DNA of 64,000 nt from NCBI GenBank assembly GCA_963969495.1, contig OZ018328.1:2294001-2358000 (forward strand), in the 5' to 3' direction. The translations under genes were made by a program, and so were the position numbers. Source of the stretch: Ceratothoa steindachneri (taxonomy: Eukaryota > Arthropoda > Malacostraca > Isopoda > Cymothoidae). The notes beneath the pieces are model-generated. The model saw only the letters and a program-made list of their open reading frames with translations. It was not told the DNA's origin and did no database searches. Positions within the stretch are counted from its first letter, which is position 1; every line of letters starts with the position of its first letter. This document shows positions 27,301 to 40,584 of the stretch, piece after piece.

Positions 27301-30300
27301 GATAGCCGGACCTTTCATGAGCTCCAACTATGGGCACCTTAAATTCTGGTGGGCATTATCTGATCGCAACGAAAAGCGACCAGAAATGTACCAGTGTACG
27401 GTTGTTCCTCAACGTCCGTCAGAGAGGCAGAGAGCAGTCAGAAAGGCAGGGCGACAGAGTAGGTTTCATTACTAGGTCGTACTAATCATCAACAGGACCT
27501 AAAATCGCACAAATGGTTCTAAATAATTAATTCACTAAGCAATTGATAATTATTCTAAAGGAGCAAGGTCAGGAGAATATGGAGGATAAGGCAATATTTT
27601 CCAACCGAGCTCCTCCAAGAGATCCTTGGTCAAATAAGCTGTCTGAGGTTCGTCATTATGGTGATGAAGGCCCTCTGGCCCAATACGGTTTACAAACAAC
27701 GAAGTTGATTGTTGTCTATCAGTTGCTAATAGACTATTCCTTCAATATCCCACCATACACTCAACAGGATCTTGATTGGATGAAGTCCCGCCCTCGGTTG
27801 TTGAAAGATTCTGCTTCCTCGATTGATCCACGAACGGTGGCGTTTACCGTTATGATAAAGGATCCACTTGGCATCACCAGTAACAAGTCTGCCCCATAAT
27901 GGGGCCTGAAGGTGATGTGAAAGCAATGACTCACAGAAAGCAACACGCTGTTACAGATTCGCCCTAGACAGTTCGCCGGGACCCATTTTCCAATCACTGA
28001 AACTTTTCCAATCCTTTTCAGTTGGCGTCGGACAGTACTCGTGAAATTTCAGATGGAAGACCATAGGGGTGAATAGTAAAGAAGATTATGAACAATATTT
28101 TAATAATCTAAAGAAAAAGGTATAAATTACTGATTGTAGCATTCCTAAAACGATAAGAAGAGGCACTACTCTAATAAATAATCAGTTTTATTCTATAAAC
28201 TCGGATATTATTTTCGTTCTAACCTGATACAAGGCACAACTTTGGACATTTAAACAAGGTCATAACTAACATTACTAAAGTACTTTAGAAAAATGAAGAA
28301 AAATGCCAGGAGATAGAATATTTTGATAAATGATCGAGTATAAAACAACTCTACGTAAAACGTCTAATGCCAAAAATAGTGAAAAAATCTAGCGGAAAAA
28401 CATCTCTAAAACATATAAAATTAGCAGACAACAAATGAGAATACTAAAGGCTAACAAGGGAAACACCACCGCAGAGAACAATGAAAGAGTTGAAAATTTC
28501 TACAAGGAAGCATATAACATCATGGGTCACCATAAAACAGAAGACAACTCAATAAATGAGGAGAAAAATCCCCCAGAGAGGAATGCAACATTATTTAATT
28601 TTGCACGCACTTAAGAGGATGAAAAATGGTAAAGCTCCAGGGAGAATGGGGCGACAACGACATAATTAAAAAAGTGGTGTATGGGAGGTCTTGCTAATTT
28701 ACTAGTTTGTCGACAAAATGTTTAAGAGAGAGAGGGAACTCTAAAGAACCAATGGTCAATTAGCTTCTTATAAGCAACATATTATTTAAAAAAATCTTAA
28801 ACACTAGACTGGGATCAGCAACCAAAATAAGCAGAGTTTAAAATTTAACTGTTTGTTTATGATCATCTACAATATTTCTTGCTGAGAACAACTGAATTTG
28901 AATTTCCTTTTTACATGACATTATTAAACTATTTAAAAGCGTTTTACTCAGTAAATACAGATTCCGTTGCAAGAGCGCTACAGAAACCAAGAGGTAACTA
29001 AACCTACATGAGCATTAATGTTGCACGAGGTCAGTAATAAAATACAAATAAAGATCAAAAACTGCTCGTGCCCCGATCGATTGTCACCAACGAGGCAACA
29101 ACGGAGAATCCACAGCACTCGCAAACCTACGGGAAAACACATGACAATTTAATTACTATTGAAGGAAGTGAAATAGATCGAAAAGTGCTCGTGCCCCGAC
29201 CGATTGGAGCCTACGCGGAACTAAGTGCGAGCATGGAGATAGATCAAATGTGGCACCTATTTAAAGAAGGGGTGGTAAGTAGTGCAAAAGGTTGTGTTGG
29301 TGTGCAACCTAAAAGAGGAAGCAAAATGAGGAATGGTGAATGGCGATGTGAAGCTTGTAGTGAAAACAAAAAGGTGTGCCTGAAAATGCATAATAGTGCA
29401 AGTGAGAATGACAGAGGGCTGATACAAGGAGATAAAAAGGAAAAGGAAATAAGTGCTTAAAGAGAGTAAGGAAGCAGAGAATGAAGTGGTTGGATCAAAG
29501 ATGAGAATCCTAATATCAGCAAGAAGCTATTCCTAAAGGAAGCGAGAAAGGTGAAGAACAAGAAGAGGACTAACGCTGAACTTCCGGGACAAGATTTTGT
29601 CAGATCCCTGAGGTGGTGAGTGAGGACCCAGATGAGAACCGGAAGCTATACTAAAAGGACGTGAGAAGGGTGAAGAACCAGGAGATGAATAGTTAGCTGC
29701 GGCGAAGCAAACAGGTCTATGGTTCATGCAAATCTCGTGTTGTGTTCATCTTCTGTCCTCAACGAGTCGCTGGCTCACTGTAGCCAGATAAAACTAATGC
29801 TACCAAAGGTAATTGAAGTCTCTGAGTTTAAATATGATATAAGATGACCACCAAGTGGTGCCACCTCTTGGCTAGAAGTGTTTAATCGGCCATTTTCGCA
29901 GTGGGTCTACTAGATCATGTCCCTCTAGTTCTGTTAACTTCAGAGACAAGAATGCAGAGTAACTTTAAGTAATGATGCCAAAAGTAGATGGTGAAAATAC
30001 TTTGAGGAATTGCATAACGTGTGTATGGAAGATGATACAAATATAAACATGATTAACTTAGTGGGTGTAAGCCAGGTACTATATGGGAGTGTGAAAGAGA
30101 TAAAAATTCAAGAGGTTGTTAGTGCTGTAAGAAACCTAAAAATTTGGAAGGCAGCTGGAGTAGATGACAAAATCGCTGGGAAGGTAAAAGGTGGTGGCTA
30201 TTGTGCTATGAAATGGGTCTAGTGGCTGTATTGTAAGACATTTTAAAATTAAAGAGTGCTGAAGACTGAAAAAATGCAGTATTAGAGACGTTGTATAAGT

Positions 30301-33300
30301 GTAAATGGGATGGCCTGGACAGTGAACAACTTCACATCCGCCACAAAACCGGAGCATTTGGAGGAAGAGTTTTGCTCTTTCGACTCTTTTGGGCGGAGTT
30401 GGAAATCCGATGTCCTTTAGCCATCTTGAATAGGCCAAGTTTCAAATTATCTTTCACTAATTTTCTATGGTCACATGACTCACTTTGACCTCCAAAGCAA
30501 GTTGTGATTCATTCCTCGGATTTAGTTTGATCTTGTTCGTGTTGTTTTTTTATTTTGGAATGGAGTTGTCACGGAGTGGAGCAGTAGGGTCCTCACTCTT
30601 GGTTAACAACCCCATGTCTCTTTTTGTCGTTTGGTATCTTTAAAACCCCCATATCTGTTCACAATGGAGTTCAACATTTTAAAAATATCTCCCGATGTCT
30701 TCCATTCCCCTCCAGGTACTTGATTCCTTCACACTTTCCAGTGATATTTGTAAACGTGTGTTTGTTTGTTTTTTTTTAATTTATACTTTGATTCACACAT
30801 TTAATAAATCCTGAAAGAACATACGCGTAGGGCAGAGGGGACGGACGTTTTTGAAAAAATCACAAAATCAACGAACAATGTAGTGGACCATTTAACAAAT
30901 TAAATAACTACCTACTAGTATGTAGTATCTAGTCAAAGACTTATTGGCCAAAATTGAAAAATTAAAATCAAATAATGTGCCGCTGGTGTTGTCAGTCCCC
31001 CCTGGGGCTGAGTAATAGACATTTCTAAACCGTCCGTCCACTCTGCCCCACCTGTACAAGAGAGTAATTAATTAATGGCATGTAAACAATTTAAGATGAT
31101 TTCTAAAAACAGTCTACACTTCGTGTTTTTCTCTCTCTAGATAAAAGTAATGAAGATTGATAGGGGGAACTTGGTGGGTTTAGAACAGTAAGAGAGTACG
31201 TCGATCAAGTACCTGAAATATAAGGAAGAGCTGTAAAGTATGGTAGCTTCATGGATTTATAGAAAGCTTATGATAGTGTAAAGAGATAAGCATTATAAGA
31301 ACATAAGAAAGTGACTCCACGACAGACCACTAGGATCCAACAAGGTGGAGTAGACCCACATGCAAAACATTTCAATAAAAAAGGATCTTATAAAACAAAT
31401 AAATAAATAAAACAGCCGCATGTTTACAACATAAACAAAATATAATATGAGCTAATATCTTGGCCCACTAAGGAGCAATGAGATTTATCTCCTACCAAAC
31501 TCCCACTGTAAAATTCAGATCCTCATCGTCGTCCGCATCAACATAAATACATTTATTTACACTATTCTACATTGAAAAATATGTTGCCTGCCTGAAAGTG
31601 TAAATCGTGAAGTCTTCCCATCTTTACCAATGTAGTAATGTTGCATGATTATCCTTCTCTCTGGCAAATGTTTTCTTGCCTTATACAAGATTTAGACTAT
31701 TATCTCTGCCTCAAGGAGCGTTGTCTTAAGTTTCAAATCTATATATACATATACACAAACATATATATTGACATATATACACACAAATAGATACCATAAA
31801 ATCTAAGTCTTATTATACTATATTTAAATTATCCATATGGTTGTCCAACTTATTTTTAAAGCCATAAGTGCTATTACTATTTACAAATATCATATGGCAA
31901 ACTATTCCAAAAATTGACTATTCTATTACTGAAGAAATTCTTACGAAGGTTCAAATGGCACTGCCTTTTCTTTATTTTCTTATTATGACCTCTCGTTCTA
32001 GAGTTATTATCCAATTCAAAAAACTCTTCCCATCCACTTTTTTTAAATCGTATAATAATTTGAAAACATGAATCATGTCTCCTCTACGAAACCTGCGCCT
32101 AACTGAAAACAAGTTAAGTTCGTTTAATCGATTTTCATAACTCTTATTAGTTAGACTAGGACTTAATCTGATCACCCTTCGTTGAACACCTTCGAGTAAA
32201 TCTATATCCCCTACATAATACTGGGTCCAGGCCTGAGCAGAATACTCTATGTGTGGTCGAACATAAGAATTGTAGTCTTGAAATTACCTCTTTACTCTTA
32301 TATGAAACATTCCTATTTATTATTCCCAATATTTTATTTCCTCTATTTCTCGCATCAAGACATTGTTTGTGAAATTTCATATCATTGGTGATAGTCACCA
32401 CCAAATCTTTTTCTTCCTCAGTCACATTAGATCTTAAATGCATAACTTTACATTTATTAGTATTAAAATTCATTTTCCATCTCTCTGCCCAAACAAGTAG
32501 TGTATCTAAATCATTTTGAAGTGAAGTAAAATCAGAAATACTAGAAATTGATGTTGCTATCTTAGTATCAACAGCAAACTTCCAGGTTTTATTTCTTAAA
32601 CCACATTCCAAATCACTTACATAAATAATAAACAAAAGCAAGCCAAGAACTGAGCCCTGGGGGACCCCACTTACAACATGGCAGGTGATAGGAATGTATG
32701 GAATGAATGTTAAACTATTGTATGGTGAGAAACGAAGTTATGTTAAAAGTAAGGTATGCGATAGTGCGAAAGATTTCCTGAGTGAGTGGTTTGACGTACG
32801 TGAGGGTGGAAGCGAAGGTTGTGTGATGTCGCCATGTTGGTTCAATATATTTATGGATGAAGTATTGAGTGGGAGTGATGGAGAATGGGTTCTTCTATGT
32901 TGGTATATGCTGATGGTGTTGGTGATTGAGTGTGAGAGAGATTGGGAAATTTTGATCGAAGCTTTTGACAGTGTGGAGAAGAATAAGGTTGTGTGAGATA
33001 GCTGAAGCAATGGTGTTGTCACCCTTGAATAAGTGTGTAGTTTGCATTGTAAGGGTTGGTGGTATAGATTAGGACCACATTGTTTAGCATGGTAGGAAAG
33101 TCTCTGAGGTGAAAAGAGTGTGTAATGTGAGGGGGAGTTGCGTGGGAGCATGGTGGTGCCAGCGTTGATGTATTGGAGTGAGGCTATGGTGTAGAAGAAG
33201 GAAAGATCATGAGTGAGAGCTGTGGAACTACAGAAGGATGTTTGGTAGGTGAAAGTTAGAGTGAAGAACGACTAGGTAAGAAGTGGTGGGGTGTAAAGAA

Positions 33301-36300
33301 GGATTTAAATTAGGGGGTGTGGAAGACATGATAGAAGAATAGATGGAAAGAGAACACAGAACAGTGTGGAAAATGTTGGAATGATGTGTATGAGTGTTTG
33401 AGAGAAAAGGCTGACGGAGAGGGAAGTGGATGATATGTATGCATGTAAGTGTGATGGGCCTTCATGGGGCCCAGGGATGACCCCGCACTGGACGAGATAC
33501 CCCCAGCACATGGAACCTCATTAATAGAGTCTAAAGGATTGTGGAGCCGGGACTCATGGCGTTGATGAGAGCCAACCACAGTTTGTGGGAAAGATTTTTG
33601 TTGATTATTATTAGCATTATTTAATTAGAATGAAGCCGGTAAAACAGAGCCTAAATGAAGGAGTATCGACAGGAATTCATTTTCGAAATGGCGTCTGCCA
33701 ATCACCCGATTTATGGCACTCTCACGCACATATGAATACCAAAAAACCTACACAATCTTCAAGACACCCACACACACACACTAGTTCTAGCCATGTGTGA
33801 ATACACTGAAACAAAAAGATGTATCTGTCTTTGGGTCCGTTCTGATTTTAATACTGGTATTCATTACCGATTATTAATACCGGTATTCAATAACGATTAC
33901 TAATACCGATATTCAATAGCGATTAATAACACCGGTCTTCAATCTTGATTACTAATACCAATATTCAATACCGATTATTAATACCGGTATTTAATAACGA
34001 TTACTAATACTGGTATTCAAAACCGATTAATAATACCGGTCTTAAATCTTGATTACTAATACTGGTATTTAAGACCGATTACTAATTCCGGTTTTAAAGA
34101 ATCTTATTTAAGCCGGGACGGGGAAATTAATCAGTATTATATAGAGTGGTAATAAATTATTTTCCGATACAAAAGAAAAAAAAAAATTATTATATGTACC
34201 CTTTTTATTTTTTTAGCTTGGTTTGTTTGACTATATGCCAGCCAGCTGTAGTGGCTGTTTAGATGTACAGGGCGAGAAAGATGGCGTGTAAAGTGTTGCG
34301 TGGCTGGGTGATTAAAAAAGACTTTAAAGCGTGCAGTGAATGTTTAAATATAGAAGAAAACAAAATTTGAAATGAATTGTGAAAAGGGTGTGGTGTAATT
34401 GAATACGTACACATCTTTGTTCACATTCAACATTTGTGCTCGTGTTTATATCATATCAACAATCTTCCACAAAGATTATTATTATTATTATTATTATTTC
34501 AGTGAATCTGAGATTTGTGAAGAGACGAAGAATATTCTGCGGTTGCCCTCTTTCAACACGTGGGCGTGGGAGGACGGCCAACTCCTCCTCCTTCTTCAAC
34601 ACATGTAAGTACATGCATGCACAGTCCCCAGCCAATGGGTGCCACGTACCGTCACTATGCAGGGAAAACGTGTATTTATGCGATGGGGACATCCATCACC
34701 CTATTTTGACTAGGCACACAAAGCAATGACACACCAGATGCCCTTCGTCACGTCATTTGATTAAACCATGCCACACCAGATGCCCTTCGTGACAGTTTAA
34801 CGTGGAGTCCAAACGACTCCACCCGAGGATTGAAATTTGGAGTGCTGGGAGGTAGGGTGGGGTTGGGGGGGATGGGGGGAGTGGAACCTGTAGAGGAGAG
34901 ATCAACGATGTCCGATCTTCGTTAAACAAGCCACCGGGGATAGGTCAAGAGTTTCGGGTCCTTCTAAGGAATCCTTACGAACCAGGCGGGCAGTCCCTGG
35001 TAGGAGCCGGGAGGGGGGAGGGGCATCGAGAGTGTGGTCCAGGAGTAAAGAGCTCCTCCTCTTTCCTCAGGTACCAGGATCTGGGACTGACGACGCGGTT
35101 CTCGATAGAGGGCGGCGCCCTTGGGGCTTTCCTGTGCGCCGCCTACCTTCACTACAACCAGGTCCCGTTCCACAACTTCCGCCACGCCTTCTCCGTCGCC
35201 CAGATGGTGAGAGAGAAGTGGGGTAGACTGGGGGGAGGAAGTAAGAGAGGGGGAGAAAAGAGCGAAGCTGGAGGGTGAAGGAGAAGTGTGTACCACTCAT
35301 CATTGTTCTCCTCCTACACGAGTACCGCTCATGACTGTTCACCTCCTACACAAGTACCGCTCATGACTGTTCACCTCCTACATGAGTATCAGGCATCACG
35401 GTTCATCTCCTACACGAGTACCACTCATCACTGTTCTCTTCCATACACGACTACCAGTCATCACTGTTTACCTCCTACACGAGTACCATTCATCATTGTT
35501 CGCGTCCTACACGAGGACCACTCATCACTGTTCACCTCCTAGACGAGCACCACTTATCACTGTTCACCTCCTAGACGAGTACCATTCATCACTGTTCTCC
35601 TCCTACACGAGTAGCACTCATCACTGTTCACCTCCTACACAAGTAACACTCATCACTGTTTTCCTCCTAGACGAGTATCACTCATCACTCTTTTCCTCCT
35701 AGACGAGTATCACTCATCACTGTTTTCCTCATTCACGAGCACCACTTATCACTCTTTTCCTTCTACAGGAGTACCACTCATTACTGCTCTCCTGCTACAC
35801 GAGCACCACTCATCACTGTTCACATCTTACACGAGTACCACTCATGAGTGTTCTCCTCATTTACGAGTACCACTCAACACTGCTCTCTTCCTACACGAGT
35901 ACCACTCATCACTGTTCACCTCCTACACGAGTACCACTCATCACTGTTCGCCTCCTACACGAGTACCACTCATCACTGTTCAACTCCTACACGAGTACAA
36001 CTCATCACTTTTCTCCTCTTACACGAGTACCACTTATCACTGTTTTCTTCCTACACGAGTTCACTCATCGCTCTTCCCCTCCTACACAAGTAACACTCAT
36101 CACTGTTTTCCTCCAACACGGGTATCACTCATCACTGATCTCCTCCGTAGAACAGAAGAACCTGAGATGGTAGCCAAGACGGAGTCGTGGATAAATACCT
36201 CAAGCCAAGATTTGAAGGTGAATTCACGATTCCCGGTTACCAGCTCTTCCTAAAAGATAGGCCAGACAGAGAGGGTGGCGGTGTGATGTCGTATGTCAAG

Positions 36301-39300
36301 AATACTCCCAACTCGACGGATTGCAACATTGTATCCGACCAAGAACTACTAGGTGTTGACCTAGAGATAGGGCGTGCCAAATACAGGACCCTTGTGCTTT
36401 ATAGACCTCCTGCCCAACTCGTTGAAAAGGACAGAGATCTGTGCTAGCTACTAGGAGAACTTGTCGAAGACAGAGTGTGTATTGCAGTGGGGGATTTCAA
36501 CACACAAGTTGACTGGGAATCCAGAGAACCCTTTGGCGAGAACGCACTACTCCTGGAGTTCGCGAACAACGAGTTCTTGACTCAATGGGTGAGAGAGTCA
36601 ACGAGAGGAGACAATATCCTCGACTTGGTTTTAACCTCTGAGGATGACATCGTTGAGGACCTCTCTGTTGCGAAGAGCTCGGTGGCAGTGACCACCGACT
36701 AATTATATTTGTAGTCCAAGTCCTGAAGGAAGGGCCTGCAACTAGTAAATGGAGGAAACTTAATTTGAGAAGAGCAGACTTCGCAGGTCTTCGTGCTGAA
36801 CTGACTGACGCGAGGCTAGGAGTGTGCGATAGGGTTGAAGACTCGTGGAACAGTTTCAAAACCAGATTCATGAGTCTTCAATCGCATTTCATCCCTTTAA
36901 AATGCCCCCGTCGGTCTTCTGTTAAACCAAAGTGGTTTAATCGAGAAATCCACCAAATGCTTAGGGAGAAGAGAATTGTGTCCTGGCAATCGAAGATCTC
37001 GGGTGACTATGACGAATACCGTAGGCTATCCAGGAGAGTGAAGTCCAGCATAAGGGCGGCTAAGCGGTCTGAGGAACTCCGAGTGGCGAGACTCTGTAAA
37101 GAGAATCCCAAAGAGTTCTTTGGATATGTAAGCAGCCGTAAATCAATCCGTCGAACGATTGGCCCTTTGATGAATGAGGAGGGGACATTAAAGCACTCAG
37201 ATGCAGAAAATGGTAACCTCCTCAACGAATACTTCTCTTCAGTGTTTAATGAAGAGTGTGGTCCCATTCCCCAGCCAACGAGTACCTACTCGGGGAAAAA
37301 CCTGGAGGATATGGACTTCACCGAAGGAGAAATAAGAAAGAAGATCACTGACCTAATGACAAATAAGTCACCTGGCCCGGATGGGTTTCTACCTAAAGTG
37401 TTCAAAGAAGTGCGCGATCAAGTGTCACGACACCTAAGCACAATCTTCAACATGTCAATCCGGACCGAATGCGTTCCTAGAGACTGGCGTGAAGCGGAGG
37501 TGACTCCTATCTTCAAGAAAGGAGACCGTAGCCAACCGTCGAACTACCGACCTATCAGTATGACTTCGATAGTCGGTAAACTCATGGAAAGCATCATGGT
37601 GGACAAAGTGACGTCGTATTTAAAGTCAAACCTGCTACTGAGGAGTTCCTAGCACGGCTTCCGAAGGCAACGGTCATGCCTGACGAACCTTGTGGAATTC
37701 TTCCACTTCGTCTTCAGTGAGCACGATCAGGATAAGGCGGTGGATGTGGTCTACTTAGACTTTCAGAAAGCATTTGATAAGGTACCACACCGCCACCTTC
37801 TCCGGAAATTGCGAGCGCTGGGCATAGATGGTAAAGTAGCCGGCTGGATCGAGAACTGGCTAAGTGGCAGACGGCAACGGGTGGTGGTGAATGGACAGGC
37901 TTCTGAGTGGGTGTTCGCTACTAGCGGGGTGCCTCAAGGTTCTGTCCTGGGACCACTACTATCCATCATATACGTCAACGAAATGGACGGTGACATGGTT
38001 GCCAAAATTTCCAAATTTGCCGACGATACCAAGCTTGGTATGAACGTTGCAAAGGATGGAAATACTGCCCGCCTGCAAGAAGGTCTTAGGAAGATTGGGG
38101 AGTGGTCAGACACGTGGCAAATGCCTTTTAACGTGCACAAATGAAAAGTGATACATATCGGCCACCGAAACCCCCAATCTCAGTATATCCTCAAGGACAC
38201 TGCTCTTGAATGCACCTATACTAAGAAGGACTTGGGTGTAACTATCTATAGTGACCTCAAGTTCTCGAAGCAGTGTATTGAGGCGGAGAAGAAAGCACAA
38301 AAGATGTTAGGCTACATAAAGCGACAGTTTGGATATCAAAACAAGGAGATAGTACTGTGTTTGTAGAACTCCCTTGTCCCACCGCACCTCGAGTATGCCG
38401 TAAAATTCTGGAGACCCTCATTTAGAAAATACATCGCGAGATTGGAACGTGTGCAAGCCAAGGCAACAAAAATGATTCCCTCTAACAGACACAAGAGTTA
38501 CGAAGATAGATTACGGGAATTAGATTTGTTTTCGCGAGAGACCCAGAGACTGCGTGTTCAGCTTATCGAAGTGTTCAAAATACTTCGAGTCTTCGACAAT
38601 GTAGACTACACGGATGTTTTCCAGTTTAGCGAGGGCAGAACCAGAAACCGCGGCTACAAACTTGAACTGAAGCGTTACCACCGTGATCTGTGTGGGATAT
38701 TTTTCACCTACAGTATCTGCGGTGCTTGGAACGCACTTCCAGTGGGAGTTATCAACAGCAGCAATTTTGTTGGGCAGTTCAAGTCAAGACAAGACAAGAC
38801 AAAGTCTTGAAAAATGGCCGTTTGGGCACATAACCACCGTTGTGCGAGTGTTCTTCGAGGGCGTCAATGGACACTTTAGAGGACTGCAACTGTTAAGCCA
38901 ATAGTACCCTCTTTGAATGGACCGTAAGATCTACTACGGTCCTTTTTTTCTTGTAGCTCGTTGTAGCACAGTTCTCCTCCTACGCGAGTACCACTCATCA
39001 CTGTTCTCCTCCAACACGAGTCTCATTTATCACTGCTCTCCTGCTACACTACACGAGTACCACTCATCACTGTTCACCCTCTACACGAGTACCACTCATC
39101 ACTGTTCACCTCCTAAACGAGTACCACTCATCACTGCTCTCCTGCTACACTACACGAGTACCACTCATCACTGTTCACCCTCTACACGAGTACTACTCAT
39201 CACTGTTCACCTCCTACTCAATTATCACTCATCACTGTTCACCTCCTACACAAGTACCACTCATCATTCTTTTCTTCCTACACGAGTACCACTCATCACT

Positions 39301-40538
39301 GCTCTCCTCCTACATGAACACCACTCATCACTGTTCACCTCCTACACGAGCACCACTCATCACTCTTCACCTCCTAAAGGAGCACCACTCATCACTGTTT
39401 GCCTCCTACACGAGCACCACTCATCACTCTTCGCCTCCTACACGAAGAACACTCATCACTGTTTGCCTTCTACTCGATTACCACTCATCACTGTTCACCT
39501 CCTACACAAGTACCACTCATCACTCTTTTCCTCCTACACGAGTACCACTCATCACTGCTCTCCTCCTACATGAGCACCACTCTTCACTGTTCACCTCCTA
39601 CACGAGCACCACTCATCACTGTTCGCCTCCTACACGAGCACCACTCATCACTGTTCGCCTCCTACACGAGCACCACTCATCACTGTTCGCCTCCTACACG
39701 AGCACCACTCATCACTGTTCGCCTCCTACACGAGCACCACTCATCACTGTTCGCCTCCTACACGAGCACCACTCATCACTGTTCGCCTCCTACACGAGCA
39801 CCACTCATCACTGTTCGCCTCCTACACGAGCACCACTCATCACTGTTAGCCTCCTACACGAGGACCACTCATCACTGTTTGCCTCCTACACCAGTACCAC
39901 TCATAACTGTTCTCTCCATACAAATGGCTTACCATAAACCCCGCATCCACCTCTCCGTTGCAGTACATGTGTTGTACACGTTTTGCACATGGCAGGATTG
40001 AGGGCCCATTGCTTACCCTGGGCCCCTCGTCGTCCTCTTAAAAAGGCAAAATAAACTCTTTGTTAACAAAATCAGAAATAGATCTCTGTTATTGATTTAA
40101 TAATATTAAATAATAAATTAAATTAAATAGTATTGATTAAATAATCATGAGATTATCAATGAACATTTAATCTCTGCAAATGAAACAAAAGAATATCTCG
40201 ATGATTGGAGCACTTTTCTCATGATGAAGTCATGTCAACAGGAAAGAATTTACATTCGTATAAGTATGTGCAATGCACATTCAAAACATTGAAGTCAAAG
40301 CTACACTTTAATTATACACCTGCATTTACAGTTACAAGCAACCCCATAGCGTACCGGGGAATAAAGTAGGTAAATACGCATGCGATATCTCAAAGACTAG
40401 AGCTACTAAACAAAATGGTATTTTCCGAATCAGCGGAATGAAAATATACTGAATAATGTCTAAAATCCCAATTATAATTATTATTAATATGCCTGTTTGG
40501 GCCGTAAGGTAAGCGATGATCCGGTGTATAACATCAAG

Positions 40539-40584
<46 letters not shown>

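Larger units (their letters stand above)
36147..38972 (+). mobile_element. CR1-like LINE, 5' truncated, inserted in minisatellite
   Basis: The element starts inside the endonuclease and keeps the whole RT and C-terminal domain. Its 3' UTR ends in a hairpin plus T-run (38919-38949). The array base string tctcctcc lies on both sides (36139-36146 and 38973-38980), which is a candidate 8-bp target duplication, though the array itself repeats similar strings. A stop near 36446, a break near 36702-36765 and stops near 37650 and 38144 show that it is dead, but it is the youngest-looking LINE here. Confidence 0.9.

Noticed and set aside
35285..39920. Possible CRISPR-like array.
   Set aside because: Units are directly adjacent with no unique spacers, and the context is a eukaryotic intron; it is a minisatellite.
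39314..40001. Two overlapping ORFs of about 200 codons rich in [14 protein letters not shown] repeats (similar at 35288-36173 and 38917-39573).
   Set aside because: The 32-bp unit has no stop codon in any forward frame, so long ORFs arise by chance in several frames at once; there is no codon bias or known domain.
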